The notes under the pieces are model-generated. The model saw only the letters and a program-made list of their open reading frames with translations. It had not been told where the DNA came from and did not search any database. A stretch of DNA of 64,000 bases from Idiomarina zobellii (GTDB lineage: Bacteria; Pseudomonadota; Gammaproteobacteria; Enterobacterales; Alteromonadaceae), in the NCBI RefSeq assembly GCF_900100855.1, contig NZ_FNCB01000012.1:1-64000 (forward strand), read 5' to 3'. Shown here in pieces: positions 46,815-55,411 of the stretch (positions within the stretch are counted from its first letter, which is position 1; every line of letters begins with the position of its first letter). A program made the position numbers and the translations under genes.

Positions 46815-49106
46815 ATGTCAGATAATAAAACAGTGCCCGAATACGAAGTTGAAATTCCTAGCCGCGAGCAGCTACTTCAGCTAGTGAAAGATAATCTCAA
46901 ACCCGTTCCTTTTGACGAGTTTGTTCGAGTTTTCAAGCTCGACGATGAACGCCAGGCGGTTGGCTTGAAAAGACGCTTGCGTGCTATGGAGCGCGATGGG
47001 CAGCTGATATACAGTAAGGCCAATGCCTACGGAATACCCGAGCGCATGGACTTAATTAAAGGCCGTATTATTGGCCACAAAGATGGTTTTGGCTTTTGTC
47101 AGCCTGATGAAGGCGGGCCGGATTTATTTATACCACACCATCAAATGTATTCAGTCCTGCATGGTGACCGGGTTTTAGTTAAAAAAAGTGGTAAAGACAA
47201 CCGAGGAAAAACAGAAGGGCGCATTGTTCGGGTAACGGAACCGAGGGATCGCAATATCGTTGGTCGTTACTTTATTGAGCATGACCTGGGCATAGTTGTT
47301 CCCGACGATAACCGCATTAGCCAGGATATTTTAATTCCGGATGCCGATAAAAATGGGGCTCGCCATGGACAGTTAGTGGTTGTTGAAATCACCCGACGTC
47401 CCAGTCGTCGTACCAGCCCTATTGGCCATGTTACCGAAGTATTGGGTGAACATATGGCACCGGGTATGGAAATTGAAGTGGCCATACGTGAGCACGATAT
47501 CCCGAATGAGTGGCCCGAGGGAATAGACAGTGAACTGTCTAAGTACAGTGAAGAAGTGCCGAAAGAAGCCTATGAAGGACGTGTCGATTTACGTGACTTG
47601 CCATTAATTACTATCGATGGTGCAGATTCTCGTGACTTTGATGACGCGGTTTGCTGTATACCTGAAGAAAAAGGCTGGCGTTTGTGGGTCGCCATTGCTG
47701 ACGTTTCTTATTATGTTCGTCCGGATACGGTACTCGATAAATCTGCGACAGAACGTGGCAATTCTGTTTACTTCCCGAATAACGTTATTCCGATGCTGCC
47801 GGAGAAGCTGTCAAATGGCCTGTGCTCTTTAAACCCTGACGTTGATCGTTTATGCATGGTCGCTGAAATGGAGCTTGGGCCGCGTGGTAAGTTAAAAACG
47901 TCGAAGTTTTACCCCGCCGTTATGAAAAGCCATGCGCGACTCACTTATGACAAAGTGAAAGACATTCTCGATGGCGACAAAGCATTACGAGAGCAGTATG
48001 AACCGGTTCTTGAAAACATAGAGGAACTTAGAAAACTCTATAACGCGTTAAGCGCTGCACGTAAGCGTCGTTCTGCTATTGAGTTTGATACCCAGGAAAC
48101 GCGCTTCATATTCAACGCTCAACGTAAAATTGAGCGTATTGAGCCTGTTAAGCGCCATGTTGCACATAAAATTATTGAAGAGTGCATGATTATGGCGAAC
48201 GTTGCTGCGGCTCAATTGATTGAATCTGACAAGGAAGTGGGCGCCTTATTCCGTGTTCACGAGACACCGAGCGACGAGCGTCTAACCAGCTTTCGAGCAT
48301 TTCTTGGTGAACTCGGTCTCAACTTAGGGGGCGGAGAAGAGCCTACCCCAAGAGACTATGCGAAGCTGCTGGAAGAAGTGAAAGACCGTCAGGACCACGA
48401 GTTGATAGAAACCATGCTACTGCGCTCAATGCAGCAAGCGGTGTATCAACCGGAAAACAAAGGGCACTTCGGTTTAGCACTGAAATCATACGCGCACTTT
48501 ACATCGCCAATTCGCCGTTACCCTGATTTAATTTTACATCGAGCCATTAAGTCGATAGTTCGCAAGCAAAATGGCAGTGATAAAGGCTTGGTTGGTGCTT
48601 GGTCGTATTCAGAAACACAGCTAGATGAACTGGGCGTTCACACTTCCATGACCGAGCGTCGTGCTGATGATGCGACCCGTCAAGTCGATGAGTGGCTGAA
48701 GTGTGAGTTCATGCTTGATCACATAGGCATGGAGTTTGAAGGCGTAATATCCTCAGTCACAAACTTTGGCCTGTTTATTAGGTTGAGCGACTATCAAATT
48801 GATGGTCTTGTTCACATAAGCAACTTAGACAACGATTATTATCACTTCGATCAGCAAAAAGGCATGCTGATAGGGGAAAATAGTCATAGCGTGTTCCGTT
48901 TGGGGGACAGTGTTAAAGTCAAAGTGAAAGACGTGAATCTGGACGATCGAAAAATTGACTTGAGCTTACTGGAAGCGACAAGCCCAAGCGGTAAAAAACG
49001 TGATATGCCTAAGAAAGGGGCTGGTAAACCTAAGGGCAGTCGGCCTTCAAAAAATAAGCGCGGAGGCCAGCGTAAAAAGGGCTCTCGCAATAAAAACCGG
49101 AAATAA
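46815..49106 (+). CDS. rnr: Ribonuclease R
   Basis: RNase R is a 3'-5' exoribonuclease that degrades structured RNA and works with trans-translation. The 763-residue protein has an N-terminal winged-helix region, two cold-shock domains (GHKDGFGFCQPDEGG near 90), the RNB catalytic core with TIDGADSRDFDDAV near 268, and TSPIRRYPDLILHRAI near 570. An S1 domain near 640-720 (FEGVISSVTNFGLFIRL) is followed by a Lys/Arg-rich tail. rlmB follows after three bases, as in E. coli. Confidence 0.97.
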   Translation: MSDNKTVPEYEVEIPSREQLLQLVKDNLKPVPFDEFVRVFKLDDERQAVGLKRRLRAMERDGQLIYSKANAYGIPERMDLIKGRIIGHKDGFGFCQPDEGGPDLFIPHHQMYSVLHGDRVLVKKSGKDNRGKTEGRIVRVTEPRDRNIVGRYFIEHDLGIVVPDDNRISQDILIPDADKNGARHGQLVVVEITRRPSRRTSPIGHVTEVLGEHMAPGMEIEVAIREHDIPNEWPEGIDSELSKYSEEVPKEAYEGRVDLRDLPLITIDGADSRDFDDAVCCIPEEKGWRLWVAIADVSYYVRPDTVLDKSATERGNSVYFPNNVIPMLPEKLSNGLCSLNPDVDRLCMVAEMELGPRGKLKTSKFYPAVMKSHARLTYDKVKDILDGDKALREQYEPVLENIEELRKLYNALSAARKRRSAIEFDTQETRFIFNAQRKIERIEPVKRHVAHKIIEECMIMANVAAAQLIESDKEVGALFRVHETPSDERLTSFRAFLGELGLNLGGGEEPTPRDYAKLLEEVKDRQDHELIETMLLRSMQQAVYQPENKGHFGLALKSYAHFTSPIRRYPDLILHRAIKSIVRKQNGSDKGLVGAWSYSETQLDELGVHTSMTERRADDATRQVDEWLKCEFMLDHIGMEFEGVISSVTNFGLFIRLSDYQIDGLVHISNLDNDYYHFDQQKGMLIGENSHSVFRLGDSVKVKVKDVNLDDRKIDLSLLEATSPSGKKRDMPKKGAGKPKGSRPSKNKRGGQRKKGSRNKNRK

Positions 49107-49109
49107 ACA

Positions 49110-49856
49110 ATGAGTCAGAAAGTTACTGTTTTTGGTTTGCATGCCGTTAAGGCAATTTTGAAAAACCACCCCGACCGATTAGTCGAGCTTTACGTGTCGA
49201 AAGAACGTCAGGACGAGTCGGTTAAAGAAATTGTTAATGAGTGTTATACCGCTGGAATTCGACCGCAATGGGTGCCGAAGCAAGCATTGGAAAAGCGTGC
49301 CGAAGGTGGGAATCATCAAGGTGTTGTTGCAACGGTACATTCGCCACCGACATTAACAGAGCATGACCTGGCTCAGCTTCTGGACGGCTCGGAAGCACCA
49401 GCGCTATTTTTAGTGCTGGACGGTGTGACAGATCCTCATAATTTAGGGGCGTGCCTGAGAACTGCTGATGCTGCAGGTGTTACTGGGGTGATTGTGCCTA
49501 AGGACAAATCAGCGCAAATTACACCAACAGTAAGAAAAGTCGCCTCTGGTGCTGCGGAGCAGGTTCCTTTAGTGGTTGTTACTAACTTGGCGAGAACTCT
49601 GCGGGACCTTCAGGAAAAAGGTGTTTGGGTTTACGGCACCGCTGGCGAAGCCACCCAGTCTTTATATGATATTGATTACAGAGGCCCCGTAGCTTTAGTG
49701 ATGGGAGCCGAGGGAAAAGGCATGCGACGCATGACTCGCGAAACTTGTGACGAGCTTGTTTCAATACCGTTAAGTGGTAGTGTCAGCAGCTTAAATGTTT
49801 CAGTGGCTAGTGGTGTTTGCCTGTTCGAAGTGGTGAGGCAGCGCAGTGGAGCTTAA
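49110..49856 (+). CDS. rlmB: 23S rRNA 2'-O-methyltransferase RlmB (Gm2251)
   Basis: RlmB methylates the ribose of G2251 in the 23S peptidyl-transferase loop. The 248-residue protein has an N-terminal L30e-like substrate-binding domain ([20 protein letters not shown]) and a C-terminal SPOUT knot with [35 protein letters not shown] and [18 protein letters not shown], which binds S-adenosylmethionine. It overlaps the next start by 11 bases. Confidence 0.96.
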   Translation: MSQKVTVFGLHAVKAILKNHPDRLVELYVSKERQDESVKEIVNECYTAGIRPQWVPKQALEKRAEGGNHQGVVATVHSPPTLTEHDLAQLLDGSEAPALFLVLDGVTDPHNLGACLRTADAAGVTGVIVPKDKSAQITPTVRKVASGAAEQVPLVVVTNLARTLRDLQEKGVWVYGTAGEATQSLYDIDYRGPVALVMGAEGKGMRRMTRETCDELVSIPLSGSVSSLNVSVASGVCLFEVVRQRSGA

Positions 49857-50277
49857 GCGAAAACTGATACCTGTAGGTATCGCTCTGGCAATGATTGCCG
49901 TGTTGTTTATCAGTTGGACGCCAAACTGGGATAGTCCTGAGTGGATGCGCTCAACAAAACCTTTTGTGTCGTTCTCATTTAATGTAGAACAGGCAGACAG
50001 TCGTGCTGCAGAAGAGTTGGTTATCGACATTAAAAACCGCTTAAAGGTAAGGCACGAATGGCATGTTGTTAAAGAGAAAGAGTCGCAGTGGCAAGTTCAA
50101 ACGAAAGTCACAGAAGACGACACCAGTATTCAATTGGATGCCTCGGTATTTAAAGAAGGCAGCGCGGTTGATCATTTAATCGTTCGCGGTGAGAAAGCTG
50201 TTGCAAATGAATTAGCGGACCGCCTCGTCTCCCTCCTAAGTTCGCGTATTGAAAAAGCTCATAAAGACGCTGACTAA
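49846..50277 (+). CDS. Single-pass membrane protein, 143 aa, unknown
   Basis: The ORF starts at GTG inside the end of rlmB. The protein has one N-terminal membrane helix ([18 protein letters not shown], about residues 7-24) and a periplasmic domain of about 115 residues with alternating strands and a helical end ([17 protein letters not shown]). I do not recognise it. Overlap with rlmB suggests coupled translation. A terminator stem begins within its last codons. Confidence 0.65.
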   Translation: MELKRKLIPVGIALAMIAVLFISWTPNWDSPEWMRSTKPFVSFSFNVEQADSRAAEELVIDIKNRLKVRHEWHVVKEKESQWQVQTKVTEDDTSIQLDASVFKEGSAVDHLIVRGEKAVANELADRLVSLLSSRIEKAHKDAD

Positions 50278-50299
50278 GTTGCGGTCAGCGCTTTTTTTT
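50269..50299 (+). terminator. Rho-independent terminator after the rnr-rlmB unit
   Basis: CGCTGAC and GTCAGCG form a seven-base stem around the stop codon, followed by C and eight T bases. Confidence 0.9.
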
Positions 50300-50307
50300 G
50301 ATAGTAT
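50279..50307 (+). promoter_or_regulatory. Possible rpsF operon promoter overlapping the terminator
   Basis: TTGCGG at 50279 and TAGTAT at 50302 are 17 bases apart. The spacer contains the 3' arm and T-run of the upstream terminator. A GC-rich discriminator (CGCGCGG) follows, as at ribosomal promoters. Both boxes are imperfect. Confidence 0.45.
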
Positions 50308-50413
50308 CGCGCGGCTTAAATCAGCCATTGTATTAACTACTAGTTGAGTTCCTTGCTTCTATGTCAGTGCGGCTGAGCTGAACCGAGGCTATACGAACCA
50401 AAAGGAAACTGTA

Positions 50414-50764
50414 ATGCGTCATTACGAAATCGTATTTATGGTCCACCCGGACCAAAGCGAGCAAGTACCTGGCATGATCGAGCGCTATAGCGAAACGATC
50501 AAGCAAGGTGGTGGTCAAATCCATCGTTTAGAAGACTGGGGCCGTCGTCAATTGGCTTACCCAATCAACAAACTGCACAAAGCGCACTATGTTCTTTTGA
50601 ACGTTGAAGCGTCTGCAGAGGTTGTGGAAGAGCTTGAAACTGCATTCCGTTTTAACGATGCAGTATTACGCAACATGATCATGCGTAAGAAAGAAGCGAT
50701 TACTGAACCTTCGCCGCTGACTAAGCCGAAGGAAGATCGCAAAGGTGACAGTGAAGCTGCGTAA
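50414..50764 (+). CDS. rpsF: 30S ribosomal protein S6
   Basis: S6 binds with S18 in the central domain of the 30S subunit. The 116-residue protein starts [20 protein letters not shown] and contains [21 protein letters not shown], with an acidic C-terminal tail. AAAGGAAA precedes the ATG. It heads the conserved rpsF-priB-rpsR-rplI operon; in other bacteria the S6-S18 pair autoregulates through its leader. Confidence 0.98.
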   Translation: MRHYEIVFMVHPDQSEQVPGMIERYSETIKQGGGQIHRLEDWGRRQLAYPINKLHKAHYVLLNVEASAEVVEELETAFRFNDAVLRNMIMRKKEAITEPSPLTKPKEDRKGDSEAA

Positions 50765-50783
50765 AGCAAGCTGACTATTCACT

Positions 50784-51321
<538 letters not shown>

Positions 51322-51362
51322 GCTAGCGCGGTTCGATTACCAAAAGTAGAGGTAGCGAGAAA

Positions 51363-51815
51363 ATGAATATCATTTTATTAGACAAAATTGCTAACTTGGG
51401 AAGCCTTGGCGATCAAGTAAGCGTAAAATCTGGTTATGCACGTAACTTCCTTTTCCCACAAGGAAAAGCAGTACCTGCAACTAAAAGCAACATCGAGCTG
51501 TTCGAACAGCGCCGTGCTGAGTACGAAGCCAAATTAGCTGAGCACTTAGCAGAAGCTGAAGCGCGTGCTGAAAAAGTTAATGCGTTAGATGCAGTTGTTA
51601 TCGAATCTAAAGCGGGTGATGAAGGCAAACTATTCGGCTCTATCGGTACTCGCGACATCGCTGATGCAGTAACTGCAGCAGGCGTTGAAGTGAAGAAGAG
51701 CGAAGTGTTAATGCCTCACGGAACTATCCGTGAAGTTGGTGAATTTGACATTGAATTGCACCTGCATGCAGATGTATTTGCGAACATCACTTTGAAAGTT
51801 GTTGCTGCTGAGTAA
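51363..51815 (+). CDS. rplI: 50S ribosomal protein L9
   Basis: The 150-residue L9 has the N-terminal domain [21 protein letters not shown], the signature [17 protein letters not shown], a long connecting helix ([19 protein letters not shown]) and the C-terminal rRNA-binding domain. It ends the operon just before a strong terminator. Confidence 0.98.
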   Translation: MNIILLDKIANLGSLGDQVSVKSGYARNFLFPQGKAVPATKSNIELFEQRRAEYEAKLAEHLAEAEARAEKVNALDAVVIESKAGDEGKLFGSIGTRDIADAVTAAGVEVKKSEVLMPHGTIREVGEFDIELHLHADVFANITLKVVAAE

Positions 51816-51835
51816 TTTCGGCAACTAACCGATTA

Positions 51836-51868
51836 AAAAAAGCTGCCTTCGGGCAGCTTTTTTTTTGC
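51836..51868 (+). terminator. Rho-independent terminator of the rpsF-rplI operon
   Basis: AGCTGCC, loop TTC and GGGCAGCT form a tight hairpin followed by nine or more T bases. An A-run precedes it. Confidence 0.95.
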
Positions 51869-51975
51869 CTTCGGTATACCTTATGTAAAGCTTTTCAGCA
51901 GGAAGTTAATTTTACTGAGCCAGTCATATTAGCCTCAGAGTCAACAACTGAAAGAAATTTAACCGGGAGAATGAC

Positions 51976-52938
51976 ATGAAAACATTAATAACTCTATTAG
52001 GTAGTGGTTTGCTTTTGATGACGTCATCGGCTCTGGCACAAGACAAAGTCGACAAGGAGCTTGAGGTTACGCCAACCAGTAGACTGTCTATTGATAATAT
52101 GCGAGGAAAGCTGGAACTCATTACCTCTGAAACTGACAGTGTAAGAGTTGTAGGAACACTTGATGAAGAAGCTGAGGAGTTTATCTTTGAGAAACGGGGA
52201 AACACCCTATATGTAGAGGTTAAAACCCCTCAAAATAAAGGCTTTAGTTTCTCTTCGTCTGATTCAGACGGATCAGATTTAAAAGTGTATGCACCAGAGT
52301 CAATGGATATCGATGTTAAAGGTGTATCTATGGATGTATTGGCTGCTGGTTTTACCAACGATTTCGATGTGCGTCTGGTGAGTGGAAATATCAGTGTTAG
52401 TGACATTAGTGGGTTAATACATCTGAAAACGGTGAGTGGCAATATTAATTCAAAACGAGCGAGTGGTAACGGCAGTTTCGAGACAGTCAGCGGAGACATA
52501 ACGGATACAGAAAATACGTCTGCTGAAGGCTCCTATCAGGCCGTTAGCGGCGATATCATTGTCGAATCTGATAGCCTGTCAGATATTACCATGCAGTCTG
52601 TATCGGGTGACATTAACGCAACACTTGGTATTTTAAGTCACGCTAAAATGACAACCGTGAGCGGCGATGCACAGTTGACCTCAGGACTGGCAGAGTCTGC
52701 TCGAGTCGAAGCCAAGTCAGTCAGTGGCGACTTAGACTTTGAATGGCGGGGTGACTTACATGCTAATTTCTCCATCAAATCAAACGCTGGTGGAAAAATC
52801 ACTAATCGTTTAACCGATGACAAAGTAGAAAAAGCTGAATGGGGTCCATCATCAACATTAGAATTTAAACTCGGCGATGCAACGGCGGATGTCTCTGCCA
52901 CAACAGTCAGCGGTGAAATAACGTTAAGCAAAGACTAG
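51976..52938 (+). CDS. Exported DUF4097-type beta-repeat protein
   Basis: The 320-residue protein has a signal peptide (MKTLITLLGSGLLLMTSSALA) and then repeats of about 18-22 residues centred on VSGDI or VSGNI: VSGNISVSDISG, TVSGNINSKRASG, TVSGDITDTENTS, AVSGDIIVESDS, SVSGDINATLG and VSGDAQLTSG. This is the pattern of DUF4097 proteins, expected to fold as a beta-helix-like stack. Such proteins are often envelope or adhesin-like, with unknown function. It is monocistronic, between two terminators. Confidence 0.8.
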   Translation: MKTLITLLGSGLLLMTSSALAQDKVDKELEVTPTSRLSIDNMRGKLELITSETDSVRVVGTLDEEAEEFIFEKRGNTLYVEVKTPQNKGFSFSSSDSDGSDLKVYAPESMDIDVKGVSMDVLAAGFTNDFDVRLVSGNISVSDISGLIHLKTVSGNINSKRASGNGSFETVSGDITDTENTSAEGSYQAVSGDIIVESDSLSDITMQSVSGDINATLGILSHAKMTTVSGDAQLTSGLAESARVEAKSVSGDLDFEWRGDLHANFSIKSNAGGKITNRLTDDKVEKAEWGPSSTLEFKLGDATADVSATTVSGEITLSKD

Positions 52939-52965
52939 TTTCATCGGCAAACTTGCTTTCTAATT

Positions 52966-53002
52966 AAGAGGGGATTTTGTATAGTACTCCCCTCTTTTTT
53001 AT
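52966..53002 (+). terminator. Rho-independent terminator before dnaB
   Basis: AAGAGGGGA and TCCCCTCTT form a perfect nine-base stem followed by a T-run, 28 bases after the DUF4097 stop. Confidence 0.92.
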
Positions 53003-53022
53003 TCCTATCTTAGGTTTTTCGG

Positions 53023-54417
53023 ATGGCAGAAACAGCAAGAAAACGTGATGCATCGGTGGAAGCACTGCGCTCTGCGCCTCATTCCATAGAGGCCGAGCAG
53101 TCGGTTTTAGGCGGCCTTATGCTTGATAACGACGCATGGGACAGTGTTGCCGGCAGCGTCATTTCGGAAGATTTCTACCATCGCGCGCATCGCTTAATAT
53201 TCAAAGCAATGAATGAGCTGGCACAGCGCAGCCAGCCTATGGATCTTGTAACGGTCTCTGAGTCTTTAGAAACAGCCGGTGAGCTAGAGCAGATTGGGGG
53301 GTTCGCCTATCTTGGTGAAATCGCCAAGAACACTCCGAGTGCTGCGAACATACTCGCTTATGCCAATATTGTCAGAGAGCGCGCAATTCTGCGCGAAATG
53401 ATAGGGGCGGCGAACGACATTGCCGAGTCGGGTTATGACACCCAGGGCAGAAGCAGTGCCGAGTTATTGGATCTCGCCGAATCTAAAGTGTTTAAAATTG
53501 CGGAAAAACGAGTAAGCTCAAGCGAAGGGCCACAAGGTATTAATCAGATTCTTGAGCGTACTGTAGGAAAAATAGAGCAACTCAGTAAGCTCAAGAACAA
53601 CAATGGTGTGACCGGTGTTTCGACTGGCTTTACAGATTTGGACCAAATGACGGCAGGTTTACAGCCGTCTGACTTGGTTATCGTTGCTGCCCGCCCGTCG
53701 ATGGGTAAAACGACCTTTGCCATGAACTTGGCCGAGAACATTGCACTTAATGACGATAAGCCAGTACTGGTATTTAGCTTAGAGATGCCTGCAGAGCAGC
53801 TGATGATGCGTATGTTAGCGTCGTTAAGCCGCGTTGATCAGAACAAAGTGAGAACGGGTAAACTGGAAGATGATGACTGGGCCAGAATAGCGTCGGTCAT
53901 GAATATGCTTAACGATAGAAATAATATCTATATTGATGACTCATCGGGATTAACGCCGACGGAAGTCAGGTCTCGTGCGCGTCGTGTTCATAGGGAGCAT
54001 AAAGGGCTTTCTATGATCATGGTCGATTACCTTCAGCTTATGACTGTCCCGGGTATGTCTGAAAACCGAACACTTGAAATTGCGGAAATATCGAGATCAT
54101 TAAAGTCTTTAGCGAAAGAGTTAGAGGTACCGGTAGTTGCATTGTCACAGCTAAACCGCTCACTAGAGCAACGCTCAGATAAGCGTCCGGTTAACTCGGA
54201 CTTGCGTGAGTCCGGCTCAATAGAGCAGGATGCGGACGTTATTATGTTTATATACCGAGATGAAGTGTATCACCCTGATTCTGCTGAAAAAGGGATGGCC
54301 GAAATTATTATTGGTAAGCAGCGTAACGGACCCATTGGGAAGGTCGATTTGAAATTCCACGGGCACTTATCCAGATTCGATAATTATGCCCGTGCTGCAG
54401 ACGACGACCGATATTAG
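53023..54417 (+). CDS. dnaB: Replicative DNA helicase DnaB
   Basis: DnaB is the hexameric helicase of the replication fork. The 464-residue protein has the N-terminal domain (PHSIEAEQSVLGGLMLDNDAW), a linker, and the RecA-like domain with Walker A ARPSMGKTTFAMN near residue 223. Walker B IMVDYLQLM is near 328, with QLNRSLEQRSDKRP and DLRESGSIEQDADVI further on. No intein is present. It follows the rplI block as in E. coli. Confidence 0.98.
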   Translation: MAETARKRDASVEALRSAPHSIEAEQSVLGGLMLDNDAWDSVAGSVISEDFYHRAHRLIFKAMNELAQRSQPMDLVTVSESLETAGELEQIGGFAYLGEIAKNTPSAANILAYANIVRERAILREMIGAANDIAESGYDTQGRSSAELLDLAESKVFKIAEKRVSSSEGPQGINQILERTVGKIEQLSKLKNNNGVTGVSTGFTDLDQMTAGLQPSDLVIVAARPSMGKTTFAMNLAENIALNDDKPVLVFSLEMPAEQLMMRMLASLSRVDQNKVRTGKLEDDDWARIASVMNMLNDRNNIYIDDSSGLTPTEVRSRARRVHREHKGLSMIMVDYLQLMTVPGMSENRTLEIAEISRSLKSLAKELEVPVVALSQLNRSLEQRSDKRPVNSDLRESGSIEQDADVIMFIYRDEVYHPDSAEKGMAEIIIGKQRNGPIGKVDLKFHGHLSRFDNYARAADDDRY

Positions 54418-54430
54418 TCGTCGCTCTGCG

Positions 54431-54901
54431 TTACTTTATTTTGTCGAAGCAAATTTCGATGTAAGCTTTGCCGGCAACGTGGTTGAACGGCATTATAAGC
54501 TTGGAGCCTTCCGACTTGTGTGAAATGGTGTGGTCTTTTCCTGAGACAACTATTGGTGTGGCCATGTCAAAGTCATAACCGTTTTCCCCAAGAGTTTTTT
54601 TAGCGCCTCCAGTCACCATATTGGTAATTTCACCTACCATGTCGCAAACGTCTTCATTAATGCTGTCTGGCAGTTCGCCAAGCATCTTATTCATGATTTC
54701 GCAAGCAAGGTTCTCTTCAAAAGAAATCGAAAAAGATCCCTTAACCTGAGGACCGACCATGCCGATAATCCCCGATACATCGCCACGGGCATACTCATCT
54801 TTTTTTAACTGAGCCTTCCCAGGTTTCAATTCCATTTGAGCCATCATCGACAAGACATTTTGCAACGCTTGAAGAAATGGGTTTACAAACTCGGCATTCA
54901 T
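54431..54901 (-). CDS. CheX-like chemotaxis phosphatase
   Basis: CheX proteins dephosphorylate CheY-P. The 156-residue protein starts MNAEFVNPFLQALQNVLSMM and has VGEITNMVTGGAKKTL near residues 91-106 with the E-x-x-N catalytic pair, and IVVSGKDHTISHK later, all family features. It is the last gene of a minus-strand unit after DUF6702, three bases apart, and is convergent with dnaB. No chemotaxis genes are near. Confidence 0.88.
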   Translation of the reverse strand: MNAEFVNPFLQALQNVLSMMAQMELKPGKAQLKKDEYARGDVSGIIGMVGPQVKGSFSISFEENLACEIMNKMLGELPDSINEDVCDMVGEITNMVTGGAKKTLGENGYDFDMATPIVVSGKDHTISHKSEGSKLIMPFNHVAGKAYIEICFDKIK

Positions 54902-54904
54902 TAT

Positions 54905-55411
54905 TTATTCCTTACTGTCTTTCTGGCAGTTAATGGTATCAGTTCTGTTTTCATCCGTTAATATCAGGCTGCGGTTACCGTAACTATCAACAACATTGAC
55001 AGTGTTTACTTGAGCCGAAAAACTGTCGAATAACAATGTATTTGATACTTCCCATCCGCACAGATTTTTTTGCTTAGGTAGCTCTTGGTAGACCCATATT
55101 TTCTGATAGTCGGCTTCAAAACCAACCCACTTCAGGCTCGCTTCTTCGCCTTTGGTGTTTTTGACTGAGAAGTTATCAGTGACCCATTGCTGTAACACAG
55201 CCTCTGCGTTTTCTTGATCTAGACTAAACCGCTCGCCTGTTAACTTGCTAAGCGCATGCTGAACGTCATGTAACGTATACTGATGAACAAACTCAACGGC
55301 TCCGGTGTTTTGGTTACTGCTTATCTCGGTTAGTCCAAAAAAATAGCGATGTGCTAACGCAGGAAGCGTCAGCACAACACAGATTACTAGGGCGAAAACT
55401 TTAACTTTCAT
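54905..55411 (-). CDS. DUF6702-type exported protein
   Basis: The 168-residue protein has a signal peptide (MKVKVFALVICVVLTLPALA) and then HRYFFGLTEISSNQNTGAVE and VHQYTLHDVQHALSKLTG, which match my memory of the DUF6702 family. A pair of Cys (near residues 118 and 162) may form a disulphide. It overlaps the end of the M1 peptidase gene by 11 bases. DUF6702 genes often neighbour M1 peptidases, so a periplasmic partnership is plausible. Confidence 0.72.
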   Translation of the reverse strand: MKVKVFALVICVVLTLPALAHRYFFGLTEISSNQNTGAVEFVHQYTLHDVQHALSKLTGERFSLDQENAEAVLQQWVTDNFSVKNTKGEEASLKWVGFEADYQKIWVYQELPKQKNLCGWEVSNTLLFDSFSAQVNTVNVVDSYGNRSLILTDENRTDTINCQKDSKE

